Of a stretch of 64,000 bases of DNA, positions 34,599 to 43,185 are shown one piece after another. The notes beneath the pieces are model-generated. The model did no database searches. It was not told the origin of the DNA and saw nothing but the letters and a program-made list of their open reading frames with translations. A program made the position numbers and the translations under genes. This DNA comes from Lentisphaeria bacterium (GTDB taxonomy: Bacteria > Verrucomicrobiota > Lentisphaeria > Victivallales > Victivallaceae): assembly GCA_018265615.1 (NCBI GenBank), contig JABLYX010000005.1, positions 59,706-123,705 of the forward strand. Reading direction: 5' to 3'. Every line of letters starts with the position of its first letter. The stretch's first letter is position 1.

Positions 34599-35645
34599 TC
34601 ACCGCACCTCGCGCCAGTCGAGCAGGATCTTGAAGACGTTGCAGCCCATCTTGTTCTGGTATTCGAACGCCTCTTTCGCCTTCTGGACCGGCCAGATTTC
34701 GTACGGCAGGTGCGAGGTGTCGAATCTGCGCTCGGAAATGTATTGCAGGATCTCCGCCTTGCCCCGCGCCTTGATCGCGCAGGTCATGGTGATCGTGCAG
34801 TTCTTCACGAACCAGCGGTGGTAGTGGTCGAAGATCAGCCGGTCGGGATAGTCCCCCTGCAGGTGGATATGGCCCGGTTCATCGTCGTCGCCCCAGCCGC
34901 CGTCTTTGATATAGCGGTGCAGGATGCCCGGAACGGCGGGGTTGCCGCTGCATTCCATGATCTTGTCCGCCTTCTTCCCGCCGGTCAGGTCGAGCAGCTT
35001 CTGCACGGTCGTGTCGTCGTGCGGCAGGACCGCGTCGGCGTAATACTGCGCGATTTCGCGGCGGAACGCATTCTTCTCGATTGCGATGACCCGGATTCCG
35101 GGGCACTTGATTTTCAGGAGCTGCATCGCGGAAATCCCGACCATGCCCGCGCCGATCACGACGACCGTGTCCGTCGGGTGCAGGTTGAACTTCTCGATTC
35201 CCTTGAGCGGCACGCAGGCGAGGTACGCGAGGACCGCATTCTCGTCGGAAACGTTGTCGGGAATTCTGCACATCGGGTCCCCCGCGCCGCCCGCATTGTC
35301 GGAATCCTTGTGCACGATGAATGTGCCGCCGCCCCATGCCGCGCAGACGTCGCCGTATTTGCGGCATTCGTTGATCATGACCCGGTCGCCGGCTTTGAGA
35401 TCCGGAGCGTATGATCCCTCTTCGAGGATCACGCCGACGTTCTCGTATCCCGGAACCAGCGGATAGCAGCACTGTTCCGGGTGCTGCTCGCCGCGGTAGG
35501 TCTTCATGTCGGTCCCGGTCGAGATCGCGCTCCACAGCGTTTTCGCAACGACTGTGTCCGGGCGTTTCGGGGTCAGGGTGACCGGTCGGAACGCCGCTTC
35601 GTACGGGCGTTCGATCACAACGGCGGGGGTACGTACCAAATCCAT
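34599..35645 (-). CDS. Medium-chain dehydrogenase/reductase lacking usual zinc ligands
   Basis: 348 residues, an MDR-type fold: N-terminal GroES-like part (SAISTGTDMK, YPLVPGYENVG) and a Rossmann domain with the NAD(P) loop VVVIGAGMVGISAMQLLK and acidic strand end VIAIEKNAF. The catalytic zinc ligands of alcohol dehydrogenases are replaced: the Cys position reads Ser/Thr (AISTGTD) and the GHE motif reads GYE. The four-Cys structural loop is missing. This resembles the BchC-like and other zinc-independent MDR groups. The likely role is oxidation or reduction of a sugar or sugar derivative with NAD(P). It is the first gene of operon D, behind a good promoter. Confidence 0.82.
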   Translation of the reverse strand: MDLVRTPAVVIERPYEAAFRPVTLTPKRPDTVVAKTLWSAISTGTDMKTYRGEQHPEQCCYPLVPGYENVGVILEEGSYAPDLKAGDRVMINECRKYGDVCAAWGGGTFIVHKDSDNAGGAGDPMCRIPDNVSDENAVLAYLACVPLKGIEKFNLHPTDTVVVIGAGMVGISAMQLLKIKCPGIRVIAIEKNAFRREIAQYYADAVLPHDDTTVQKLLDLTGGKKADKIMECSGNPAVPGILHRYIKDGGWGDDDEPGHIHLQGDYPDRLIFDHYHRWFVKNCTITMTCAIKARGKAEILQYISERRFDTSHLPYEIWPVQKAKEAFEYQNKMGCNVFKILLDWREVR

Positions 35646-35688
35646 AGTAAAACCTCTTATTTACAGAGCCTGTGTGGCTTTACTATGG
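35642..35688. promoter_or_regulatory. Inverted repeat spanning the start codon and transcription start of operon D
   Basis: CCATAGTAAA (35642-35651) and TTTACTATGG (35679-35688) are perfect 10-nt complements 27 nt apart. One arm covers the ATG of the dehydrogenase (35643-35645); the other touches the predicted transcription start just downstream of the -10. It looks like a two-arm operator, or a site that lets the leader fold back over the start codon. Confidence 0.5.
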
Positions 35689-35689
35689 A

Positions 35690-35718
35690 ATTATATGAAA
35701 AGACCAGTTTAAATGCAA
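35690..35718 (-). promoter_or_regulatory. Sigma-70-type promoter of operon D
   Basis: Minus strand TTGCAT (complement of 35713-35718), 17-nt spacer, TATAAT (complement of 35690-35695). The transcript should start near 35683, about 38 nt before the dehydrogenase ATG. Confidence 0.7.
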
Positions 35719-35847
35719 GGCTGGAAAACAGAAAAATCCGATTTTTTTTTATTTTCCGCCCTGCCGCGCGGCTTGCAATTCGGAAAAGATAAAGTATTAT
35801 TTTCTGCACGGATAAAATCCTTTTGCAGAAAATACGGTAGCGCGATT

Positions 35848-36690
35848 ATGGAAATTCTCAGGATGATCGGTTCCATGCCGGTCAACTTCACCTATTTCGG
35901 CGGGGGAGTCATCCCTTTCGACGGCAATGACGACACCGATTGGCGGACACTCCCGTGCCACGCATTCCTTACCTCCGGCGGGGACAATGGTTATATTGTT
36001 GAATATGAAGATGAAGGGCCGTATCAGGTTCGCAGCGGAGAAGCCGTGCTGATCCGGCGGAACCGGCGGCACCGTGTCGTGACGGTCGCCGGGGAAAGTA
36101 CATCCACCGTCTGGGCGCACTTCTCCGTCGGGATCCAGGCCGGCGTCGACCTGTTCGAACTGCTGGAGTTTCCGGCGGTTTTTCCGGAGGCGGAATCCAC
36201 CGATATCATCCGGCTCTGCCGCGAACTCTCCGGGATTCCGGTCGATTCGCTCTCCAATCTGCTGAAAGCCAAGGCGCGCGGCTTTGCGTTCGCCGCGGCG
36301 CTCACGGCGGCGGGCAGGGCCTGCGCCGACGCCGCCGAGAGGCTCGGACAGATGCAGCGGCTCGCTCCGGCCCTCGAGTTGATTCACCGGCGGCTCTCCG
36401 ACCCTCCGACCATTTCGGAGCTTGCGCGCGCGGTGGGCCTTTCCGAATCGCACTTCTGCTCGGTGTTCCGCGAGGCGATGCAGCAGCCTCCGCTTGTATA
36501 TTGCCGCCGGTTCCGGCTTACGCTCGCCATGAACCGGCTCGCATCAAGCGATGCATCCGTGGAGAGCATTGCCGCAGAATTCGGGTTTTATGATGCGTTT
36601 CATTTTTCCAAGCTGTTCAAGCGTTTCTTCAAGGAAACTCCGGCGACCTTCCGGCGCCGCAACGCCATTTCCCCGCCTTTCTGGAACTGA
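35848..36690 (+). CDS. AraC-family transcriptional regulator, divergent to operon D
   Basis: 280 residues from the ATG at 35848 (MEILRMIGSM). The open frame begins at 35713, but that start lies inside the operon D promoter and its first 45 codons are AT-rich and unlike AraC. A cupin-like N-terminal sensor (PYQVRSGEAVLIRRNRRHRV) is followed by two HTH motifs in the last 100 residues (TISELARAVGLSESHFCSVF; VESIAAEFGFYDAFHFSKLF) and the closing FKETPATFRRR. It probably activates the divergent dehydrogenase-to-galactosidase operon in response to a sugar, giving that operon two regulators together with the GntR-type protein at its end. No good ribosome binding site is seen. Confidence 0.85.
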   Translation: MEILRMIGSMPVNFTYFGGGVIPFDGNDDTDWRTLPCHAFLTSGGDNGYIVEYEDEGPYQVRSGEAVLIRRNRRHRVVTVAGESTSTVWAHFSVGIQAGVDLFELLEFPAVFPEAESTDIIRLCRELSGIPVDSLSNLLKAKARGFAFAAALTAAGRACADAAERLGQMQRLAPALELIHRRLSDPPTISELARAVGLSESHFCSVFREAMQQPPLVYCRRFRLTLAMNRLASSDASVESIAAEFGFYDAFHFSKLFKRFFKETPATFRRRNAISPPFWN

Positions 36691-36740
36691 AGTCAGTTTT
36701 TATTTTCTTTGGAATGCCTCTTTATAAAAAATCATTTATT

Positions 36741-36805
36741 TTTCGGAATCCCTGATTGACATCTCGAAAAGACGGCGTATATTATTGTTCGGAATCTAAC
36801 AGTTC
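36741..36805 (+). promoter_or_regulatory. marR promoter with repeated TTCGGAATC motif
   Basis: TTGACA (36756-36761), 16-nt spacer, TATATT (36778-36783). TTCGGAATC occurs at 36742-36750, upstream of the -35, and at 36788-36796, just after the -10; a related TTCGAAAA follows at 36803. The repeats bracket the promoter, where an autorepressing MarR would bind. Confidence 0.6.
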
Positions 36806-36831
36806 GAAAACAGCAAGGGTTTCCCGCGGAT

Positions 36832-37263
36832 ATGAACAATCCTGATAATCTGCTGATCGGAGTCATCAATACGCTCTCCAAGAAGATCAGGCGTTACTGC
36901 GACCGCAACGCGGCGGAAATGGGGCTGACCGGCACACAGGGTCAGGTTCTCTGCTATATCTTTATCGCGTCGCGGTGGCAGGACATCTATCAGCGCGATA
37001 TCGAGGATGTGTTCGAGATCCGCCGGTCGACAGCCACCGGAATCCTGCAGCTGCTCGAACGGGACGGCTATATCGAGCGCGTCAGTGTGCCCGCCGACGC
37101 GCGGCTCAAGAAAATTGTCCTGACTGCAAAAGCGAAGGAGCTGCAGCCGATGGTCGTCCGCGAAGCCGGGCGGGTCGATGCGCTCCTGAAAAGCGGGCTG
37201 AGTGAAGAAGAGGTGAATGTCTACATCCGTTTATCGGAACGAATCTGCAACAATATCACATAG
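36832..37263 (+). CDS. MarR-family transcriptional regulator of the first RND system
   Basis: 143 residues, one winged-helix MarR domain: LTGTQGQVLCYIFI, DIYQRDIEDVFEIRRSTATG (recognition helix), LLERDGYIERVSVPADARLKKIVLT (wing), and dimer helices at both ends. It precedes the adaptor and pump genes in the same direction, separated by 120 nt, and most likely represses them until a drug or other ligand binds. The promoter carries TTCGGAATC repeats as candidate operators. Confidence 0.9.
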   Translation: MNNPDNLLIGVINTLSKKIRRYCDRNAAEMGLTGTQGQVLCYIFIASRWQDIYQRDIEDVFEIRRSTATGILQLLERDGYIERVSVPADARLKKIVLTAKAKELQPMVVREAGRVDALLKSGLSEEEVNVYIRLSERICNNIT

Positions 37264-37383
37264 CAACGCCGGATACACCACAAAACACACGGAGGAGTGA
37301 AAGCAAACAGGACTTTTATATTGTCAGACACATTGTTAGGTTTCTAGCATTCAGGAAAGTTGAAATAAACTATGGAGTTTAAG

Positions 37384-38481
37384 ATGAAGCGATATGGAAC
37401 AATCATCATGACGGCCCTCCTGCTGACGGGAGCGGCCCGGCTTGCGGCGGCTCCGGCGGCCCCGGCTCCGTCGGTGCGGGTCGAAGAGGTAACGATGCTC
37501 GACCGCAGCGAGCCGAAAACCTATGTCGGCACGGTCGGCGCGTCGGATACGGTCGACATCGTCGCGCGCGTCTCCGGCACGCTCGAGCAGAAGCCGTACA
37601 AGGAGGGCAGCATGGTCAAGAAGGGCGATCTGCTGTTCAAGATTGAAGATACGATCTATGCGGCGAATGTCCGTTCCGCCAAGTCGGTCCTTTCACAGAT
37701 GGAGGCGGAGTACACCTTCGCGCAGGAGGAATTCGCACGATACAAGAAACTGATCGAGACGCAGGCGACCGCGAAAACCACCTATGACAGCTCGCTGCGC
37801 ACGCTGCGTTACTACGAGGCGAAGATCGAAGAAGCGAGAGCCGCGCTGATTCTCGCGGAAAACGATCTCTCCTACACGAAGATCTACGCGCCGCTCAACG
37901 GCCGGGTCGGTGCGAACATCTACAGCGAAGGCAACTACATCACGCCGGAAAAGGGGACGTTGACCACGATTGTGCGTTACGACCCGATCAAGATCAAGTT
38001 CTCGATGAGTGAAGCGGATTTCTTCCGTCACTTCGAAAGGGGCGGGGATACGAAATCCGAGCTGGAGATCTTCCGTGCCGACGGCCAGAAGTTCAAGCCT
38101 GAAGCAAAGCTCGACTTCATCGACAACCGGGTCGACTCGAACACGGGCACACTGATGCTGCAGTTCGAAGCGCCGAATCCGGATATGGAGCTGATTCCGG
38201 GCGGCTACGTCACGGTGAAGTTCACCGAGAAATTCGAGAAGCCGCTCCCGTCCGTCAACGTCGCGGCCCTGATGACCGACGGCACGGATCACTTCGTCTA
38301 TGTCGTCGACAAAGACAACAAGGTCGAAAAACGCAAAGTGGTCACCGGCAAGCAGATCTACGACCGGCAGGCGGTCCTCTCCGGCCTCGCCGCCGGAGAC
38401 CGGGTCATTGTCGGCGGGCTCCACAAGGCGGTTCCGGGCGGAACGGTCAATCCGGTCGGAATGGCCGAGCCCGGCAAGTAA
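37384..38481 (+). CDS. RND efflux periplasmic adaptor (membrane fusion protein)
   Basis: 365 residues from the ATG at 37384, which has GGAG at 6 nt; an ATG at 37372 lies inside that site region. The signal peptide MKRYGTIIMTALLLTGAARLAAA is followed by the lipoyl half-motif VDIVARVSGTLEQKPYKEGS, an alpha-hairpin (about 100-170), the second lipoyl half (IYAPLNGRVGANIYSEGNYI), a beta-barrel and the membrane-proximal domain (VEKRKVVTGKQIYDRQAVLS...GLAAGDRVIV). It links the inner-membrane pump to an outer-membrane channel. No TolC-type gene is in the window. It is the intact paralogue of the interrupted adaptor at 53297. Confidence 0.92.
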   Translation: MKRYGTIIMTALLLTGAARLAAAPAAPAPSVRVEEVTMLDRSEPKTYVGTVGASDTVDIVARVSGTLEQKPYKEGSMVKKGDLLFKIEDTIYAANVRSAKSVLSQMEAEYTFAQEEFARYKKLIETQATAKTTYDSSLRTLRYYEAKIEEARAALILAENDLSYTKIYAPLNGRVGANIYSEGNYITPEKGTLTTIVRYDPIKIKFSMSEADFFRHFERGGDTKSELEIFRADGQKFKPEAKLDFIDNRVDSNTGTLMLQFEAPNPDMELIPGGYVTVKFTEKFEKPLPSVNVAALMTDGTDHFVYVVDKDNKVEKRKVVTGKQIYDRQAVLSGLAAGDRVIVGGLHKAVPGGTVNPVGMAEPGK

Positions 38482-38493
38482 AGGGGGGTCTTC

Positions 38494-41400
38494 ATGTTTT
38501 CAGCAATCTTCATCAAACGCCCGAAGTTCGCGATCGTCATTTCGCTGTTCTTCGTGCTGGCCGGCACAGTCTGCATGTTCCGGCTGCCGATCGCGGAATA
38601 TCCCGAAGTGTCGCCGCCGACCATCGTGGTTGCCGCCTCCTACCCCGGCGCGAGCGCGCAGGTCATCGCGGACACGGTCGCGGCGCCGCTGGAATCCGAA
38701 GTCAACGGCATCGAGGATATGGTCTACTACTCCTCGACTTCGGACAACTCCGGCAACTACTCGCTGACGCTGACCTTCAAGTCCGACGCCGACGACGATA
38801 TGGCGTACGTCAACGTGAACAACGCGGTCAAACGTGCCGAGCACTCGCTGCCGACTGAAGTCGTGAGCAACGGCCTGACCGTATACAAGCGGTCGAGCGA
38901 CATTCTCGGAATGGTCGCCGTCACCAGCACGAATCCGGAGCACACGCCGCTGTTCATCAGCAACTACGTCGCCATCCACATGCGCGACGCGATCTCGCGA
39001 ATCGACGGTGTCGGTCAGGCGATCGTGTTTACCGACATGACCTACAGCATGCGCATCTGGATGGATCCGAACAAGATGCGCGCGCTCGGAATCAGCAACG
39101 GCGATATTGCCGAGGCCGTCTCCAATCAGAACATCCAGGCGGCGACCGGTTCGGTCGGCACTGAATCCGCCAGCAACTACATGCAGTTCAAGATCGACAC
39201 GAAAGGGCGGCTGCAGGACCCGGCCGAATTCGGGAACATCATCATCAAGACCGGCGACAACGGCCGCATCGTCCGGCTGAAGGATGTGGCCCGGGTTGAA
39301 CTCGGGTCGGAGAATTACAGCGGCACCGCCCACTTCGACGACAAGCCGACCGTTCCGCTCGCAATCTTCAAGCTCAGCGATGCGAACGCGCTTCAGGTGC
39401 TTGCAAACGTCGAGAAGGAGCTGAAAAGGCTTGAGAGGAACTTCCCGGAAGGCATGGAGTGGACACTCGGCTACGACTCGACCAACTTCGTCCGCGTGAC
39501 GATGAACGAAATCGTCGAGACGCTCATCATCACCTTCATCCTCGTGGTTGCGATCACCTGGCTTTTTCTGCAGGACTGGCGGGCGACGATCGTGCCTTCG
39601 GTCACGATTCCTGTTTCGCTGATCGGCACGTTCATCTTTCTCGACCTGCTCGGCATGAGCATCAACACGCTGTCGATGTTCGCGCTGATTCTCGTGATCG
39701 GATCGGTGGTGGACGACGCGATATGCGTGACGGAGAGCTGTGTGCGGATCATTCAGGAGGAGCACCTCTCTCCGTTCGACGCCGCGATGAAAACCATGCA
39801 GCAGCTCACGGGAGCGCTGATCGCCACCACGCTCGTAGTCGTGGCGGTCTACGCGCCGATCGCCTTCTACGGCGGCATGGTCGGTAATATCTACATGCAG
39901 TTCGCGGTCACGATGTGCATCGCGCTGATCCTGTCGACGGTGAACGCTCTGACGCTCTCCCCGGCGCTCTGCGCCCTCGTGCTGCGTCCGCAGAAGGAGC
40001 CGCGCGGCCTCTACCGCTGGTTCAACGTCGGGCTGACCTGGACCCGGAACGGCTACCTCGGCTTTGCGAAGCTGATGGTCCGCCGGACGATTCTGACGCT
40101 CGTCCTTTTCGCCGCGATCCTGTCGGCGAACTACTTCGTCTACCAGAAGCTGCCCGGCGCCTTCCTGCCGGATGAGGACAAGGGCGCGCTCTTCTGCGAA
40201 GTCGTGCTTCCGCCCGGCGCTTCGCTGCCGCGGACCGAAACGGCCCTCCGCGAAGTCGCCGAAATCGCCAGGCAGCTGCCCGGCGTGGACCATGTGCTCT
40301 CTGTTCCGGGGCGCAGCATGACCGCCGGCCAGGGGGAAAACCTCGGCATGGCGATCGTGACGCTGAAGGATTGGGATATGCGCAAGGATCCGGGGCTCCA
40401 GATCAAGGCGATCCAGAGTGAAATCACGAAGCGCTGCCTCGCCCTGCCGGACGCGCAGGTGACGGCGTTCGCTCCGCCCGCGATTCCGGGCCTCGGCGCG
40501 ACGGGCGGTGTTTCGTTCGCTTTCCAGGCGACCGGCGACCAGACTTCGCAGGAGCTGTCGCAGGCGACGCAGAACCTGCTCGGCAAAATCATGCAGAGCG
40601 GCAAGGCGATTTACGCCTTCACCTCGTTCGACGCGAATACGCCGATGCTTCACCTCGACATCGATCGTGACAAGGCCGAAGCGATGAAGGTTCCGATCAG
40701 CTCGATTTTCTCGACGCTGCAGAGCCAGCTCGGTTCGATCTACATCAACGATTTCAATAAGTACGGCAAGACCTACAAGGTCAAGATGCAGTCCTCCGAG
40801 GACTTCCGCCGGAATCTGAATATCGTGAGCCAGCTCTACGTGCCGAGCTCCACAGGGGCTCTCGTGCCGCTCGACGCGCTTTCGACGATCAGTTGGACGC
40901 TCGGGCCGCGCCAGACGGAGCGTTTCAACATGTTCCCGGCCGCGAACGTCAACACGCAGGGCGTGCCGTTCTTCAGCTCCGGCCAGCTGATGGGGCTCGT
41001 CCAGGAGATCGTCGACAGGGATTTCTCGCACGACTATCAGCTCAGCTGGACCAACATGAGCTACCAGGAGAGCCAGAATGCGGGCATGATCCTCTACCTG
41101 ATGGCACTCGCGCTCACGTTCGCCTATCTGTTCCTCGTGGCGCAGTATGAAAGCTGGACGATGCCGATTTCCGTGATCCTCTCGGTCGGAACTGCCACGC
41201 TTGGCGGACTGCTGGCGCTGTGGTTCTTCAAGATGAGCTTGAACATCTACTGCCAGCTCGGGCTGCTGATGTTGATCGGCCTCACCGCCAAAACCGCGAT
41301 CCTGATGGTCGAATATTCGAAGCAGGAGCGTGACGCGGGGCTGTCGATTCCGGAAGCGGCGTTGAACGGCATGCGGCTCAGGTTCCGCTCGGTCATGATG

Positions 41401-41619
41401 ACCGCGCTGTCGTTTGTGATCGGCGTGTTCCCGATGGTGTTCGCCTCGGGCGCCGGCGCGGGCAGCCGTCAGGCGATCGGCATCACGACCTTCTGGGGCA
41501 TGTTCGTGGCGACCATCGTCGGCATGATGTTCATCCCCGGACTCTACGCCGCGTTCCAGCGCATTGCGGAAGGTACCGTCCGCCTCTTCGGAAAGACCCC
41601 GAAGGAAGAGCAGCGGTAA
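38494..41619 (+). CDS. RND multidrug efflux pump, HAE1 (AcrB-like) family
   Basis: 1041 residues, the usual HAE1 length. The N-terminus FIKRPKFAIVISLFFVLAG and IAEYPEVSPPTIVVAASYPG are diagnostic. Two blocks of membrane helices flank two large periplasmic loops. TM4 carries the proton-relay pair in GSVVDDAICVTES, and TM10 has the conserved Lys in IGLTAKTAILMVEY. FLPDEDKGALFCEV marks the second porter domain. It exports small amphiphilic compounds using the proton gradient, with the adaptor 12 nt upstream. A strong terminator follows the stop. Confidence 0.94.
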   Translation: MFSAIFIKRPKFAIVISLFFVLAGTVCMFRLPIAEYPEVSPPTIVVAASYPGASAQVIADTVAAPLESEVNGIEDMVYYSSTSDNSGNYSLTLTFKSDADDDMAYVNVNNAVKRAEHSLPTEVVSNGLTVYKRSSDILGMVAVTSTNPEHTPLFISNYVAIHMRDAISRIDGVGQAIVFTDMTYSMRIWMDPNKMRALGISNGDIAEAVSNQNIQAATGSVGTESASNYMQFKIDTKGRLQDPAEFGNIIIKTGDNGRIVRLKDVARVELGSENYSGTAHFDDKPTVPLAIFKLSDANALQVLANVEKELKRLERNFPEGMEWTLGYDSTNFVRVTMNEIVETLIITFILVVAITWLFLQDWRATIVPSVTIPVSLIGTFIFLDLLGMSINTLSMFALILVIGSVVDDAICVTESCVRIIQEEHLSPFDAAMKTMQQLTGALIATTLVVVAVYAPIAFYGGMVGNIYMQFAVTMCIALILSTVNALTLSPALCALVLRPQKEPRGLYRWFNVGLTWTRNGYLGFAKLMVRRTILTLVLFAAILSANYFVYQKLPGAFLPDEDKGALFCEVVLPPGASLPRTETALREVAEIARQLPGVDHVLSVPGRSMTAGQGENLGMAIVTLKDWDMRKDPGLQIKAIQSEITKRCLALPDAQVTAFAPPAIPGLGATGGVSFAFQATGDQTSQELSQATQNLLGKIMQSGKAIYAFTSFDANTPMLHLDIDRDKAEAMKVPISSIFSTLQSQLGSIYINDFNKYGKTYKVKMQSSEDFRRNLNIVSQLYVPSSTGALVPLDALSTISWTLGPRQTERFNMFPAANVNTQGVPFFSSGQLMGLVQEIVDRDFSHDYQLSWTNMSYQESQNAGMILYLMALALTFAYLFLVAQYESWTMPISVILSVGTATLGGLLALWFFKMSLNIYCQLGLLMLIGLTAKTAILMVEYSKQERDAGLSIPEAALNGMRLRFRSVMMTALSFVIGVFPMVFASGAGAGSRQAIGITTFWGMFVATIVGMMFIPGLYAAFQRIAEGTVRLFGKTPKEEQR

Positions 41620-41630
41620 TACAGGCGACA

Positions 41631-41671
41631 GAAGCCCGGAGAAGGTCGAAGCGCCTCCTCCGGGCTTTTTT
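41631..41671 (+). terminator. Rho-independent terminator after the first RND pump gene
   Basis: GAAGCCCGGAG (41631-41641) pairs with CTCCGGGCTT (41657-41666), followed by a T-run. It sits 12 nt past the pump stop. The convergent gene ends at 41691. Confidence 0.85.
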
Positions 41672-41690
41672 GCGCCGGTGTTCCCCGCCG

Positions 41691-42899
41691 TCAGATGTAG
41701 TCGGAAATGTACGCTTTCTGTTTCGGGATCAGGTTCTCCAGCAGCTTCAGCGTCTCCGCGTCGGTTTTCAACCGTCCCATCTTGTGCAGGTAGGAGGGGG
41801 ATTTGTAGCTCAGCAGCAGCGCGGTCATGGTTCCGATGTCGAGGTCGATCGGGTGCACGGGCTCTTCCGGGATGAGCTCGGCGTTCCCTGATTCCGCGAG
41901 CCGGACGGTGAAGGCACGGTCGTTCCATTCGAGGAAGGGGTCGCGCACCCGGAACGTGAACTCTTCGCCGCCCCGGCAGTTGGCGAACCGGTACTGTTCG
42001 AGGAACTGGACCACGTCCACGATCCTCCCCATGATGTAGGGGCGGATCGTTTCGCGGATGTCGCTGTCTTCCAGCCAGAAGGCGATGGATTCGTTGGAGT
42101 AGTTGTTCCCGATCACCTCGTCGACCATCGACTCATGGGCGGCGATATATTTCCAAAGCCCGTTCCATGCGCCGATGTTGAGATAGATCATCTCCTTGAT
42201 GTGCATGACGTTGTCTTTCAGCAGATACACCATGTAGCCGGTCGGGATGCCGCTGTCGTCGTAGTAGATCGCAATCGTGGTGTCGTCCACGTCCCAGCGC
42301 CAGTACTCTTCCCATGCGAGCTCGTTGCGCAGCAGGCAGCCGTGGGTCTGGGCCGCGAAGATGTTGTGCAGCCGCTTGAGGTCGGGATCGTTCTCCTCGA
42401 CCCGCCGCACATATCCGCCGACGCTGATTTTGCGCGGGAGCTGATTGTCCTTGATCCGGAAGGACATCTTGTCCGAGATGATCTCCCACCCCCGGTGCCG
42501 GTAGAGCGGGATGGAAAAGGGGTAGAGGATCGCGAGACATTCGCCCAGCTCGCGCATCTCCTCAAGGCTGCGCCGCATGAGCCGCGACATGAGCCCGAGC
42601 CCGGTGTATTCCGGATAGGTCGCCACGCTGGTGATGAAGCCGATACGGCAGATGTGGCTGAAGATGTTCATCTTCAGCGGATAAACCGCGAATTGCGACG
42701 CCAGCCGCCCGTTGTCGAACCACCCGATCACCCGCGCTTTTTTCAATACCGGCATTTTCGATTGCCGGATGTCGTCGTTCTCCCAGCCGTAGTCCAGCAG
42801 CTGCTTCTCCGTGACCTGGAATGCGTAGCGCAACAGGTCGTCATACTGTTCCAGATCGTTTTCCGCCGTCAATTTTCTGATCTGCATATCTTCCGCCAT
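41691..42899 (-). CDS. Eis-like GNAT N-acetyltransferase with SCP2-like C-terminal domain
   Basis: 402 residues from the ATG at 42899, chosen for GGAGG 7 nt upstream; the frame is open a further 80 codons but reads as non-coding. The N-terminal GNAT domain has the acetyl-CoA site in FITSVATYPEYTGLGLMSRL (V-x-x-x-x-x-R-x-x-G-x-G/A region). A second GNAT-like domain covers about 170-290, and an SCP2-like domain forms the end (EFTFRVRDPFLEW, GTMTALLLSYKSPSYL). This is the Eis family layout, whose members acetylate amines on aminoglycosides, peptides or polyamines. The terminal carboxylate used in Eis catalysis is here the Ile of SDYI. The transcript seems to begin about 250 nt upstream, giving a long structured leader. 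Confidence 0.85.
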   Translation of the reverse strand: MAEDMQIRKLTAENDLEQYDDLLRYAFQVTEKQLLDYGWENDDIRQSKMPVLKKARVIGWFDNGRLASQFAVYPLKMNIFSHICRIGFITSVATYPEYTGLGLMSRLMRRSLEEMRELGECLAILYPFSIPLYRHRGWEIISDKMSFRIKDNQLPRKISVGGYVRRVEENDPDLKRLHNIFAAQTHGCLLRNELAWEEYWRWDVDDTTIAIYYDDSGIPTGYMVYLLKDNVMHIKEMIYLNIGAWNGLWKYIAAHESMVDEVIGNNYSNESIAFWLEDSDIRETIRPYIMGRIVDVVQFLEQYRFANCRGGEEFTFRVRDPFLEWNDRAFTVRLAESGNAELIPEEPVHPIDLDIGTMTALLLSYKSPSYLHKMGRLKTDAETLKLLENLIPKQKAYISDYI

Positions 42900-42959
42900 A
42901 ATCGGCCTCCGTCTTTCTGTGCCTGTATTCAGATTGAAGCTTCCCGGCACGGCAGAACC

Positions 42960-42985
42960 CATGTTTCCGGAATGCCGGAAACATG
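42960..42985 (-). promoter_or_regulatory. Perfect 11-bp stem-loop in the Eis-like gene leader
   Basis: CATGTTTCCGG (42960-42970), four-nt loop, CCGGAAACATG (42975-42985). It lies about 61-86 nt before the start codon inside the predicted leader RNA. No T-run follows on the minus strand, so it is not a terminator; it may be an RNA-level control element or a protein binding palindrome. Confidence 0.5.
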
Positions 42986-43156
42986 CCCTGCCGCGCGGGT
43001 AAACCGGTAAATGCAGACAGACGCTATGTGGGGGCGACCGTTTCTCTTTCGATATGGACCATGTGACAGCTTCTCCTCTCTTCCGCGGCCGGAGGCGTCG
43101 GACGGTGCCTTGCCGGGCATTGTCGTTCCAGCCATTCAAAAACCTCTTCTGCCGGT

Positions 43157-43185
43157 ACTATACCATGCCGGAGCGGGAAAGTCAA
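43157..43185 (-). promoter_or_regulatory. Promoter candidate for the Eis-like gene
   Basis: Minus strand TTGACT (complement of 43180-43185), 17-nt spacer, TATAGT (complement of 43157-43162). It is near-consensus but about 250 nt before the favoured ATG at 42899. The stretch 42900-43442 otherwise holds no gene I can support. Confidence 0.6.

Noticed and set aside
41631..41690. Terminator shared by the convergent Eis-like gene
   Set aside because: The same hairpin on the minus strand is not followed by a T-run, so I assign it only to the RND pump transcript.
38500..41928. 1142-codon open frame on the minus strand
   Set aside because: Antisense of the first RND pump gene, again His/Arg/Asp-rich filler; the pump frame has clear motifs.
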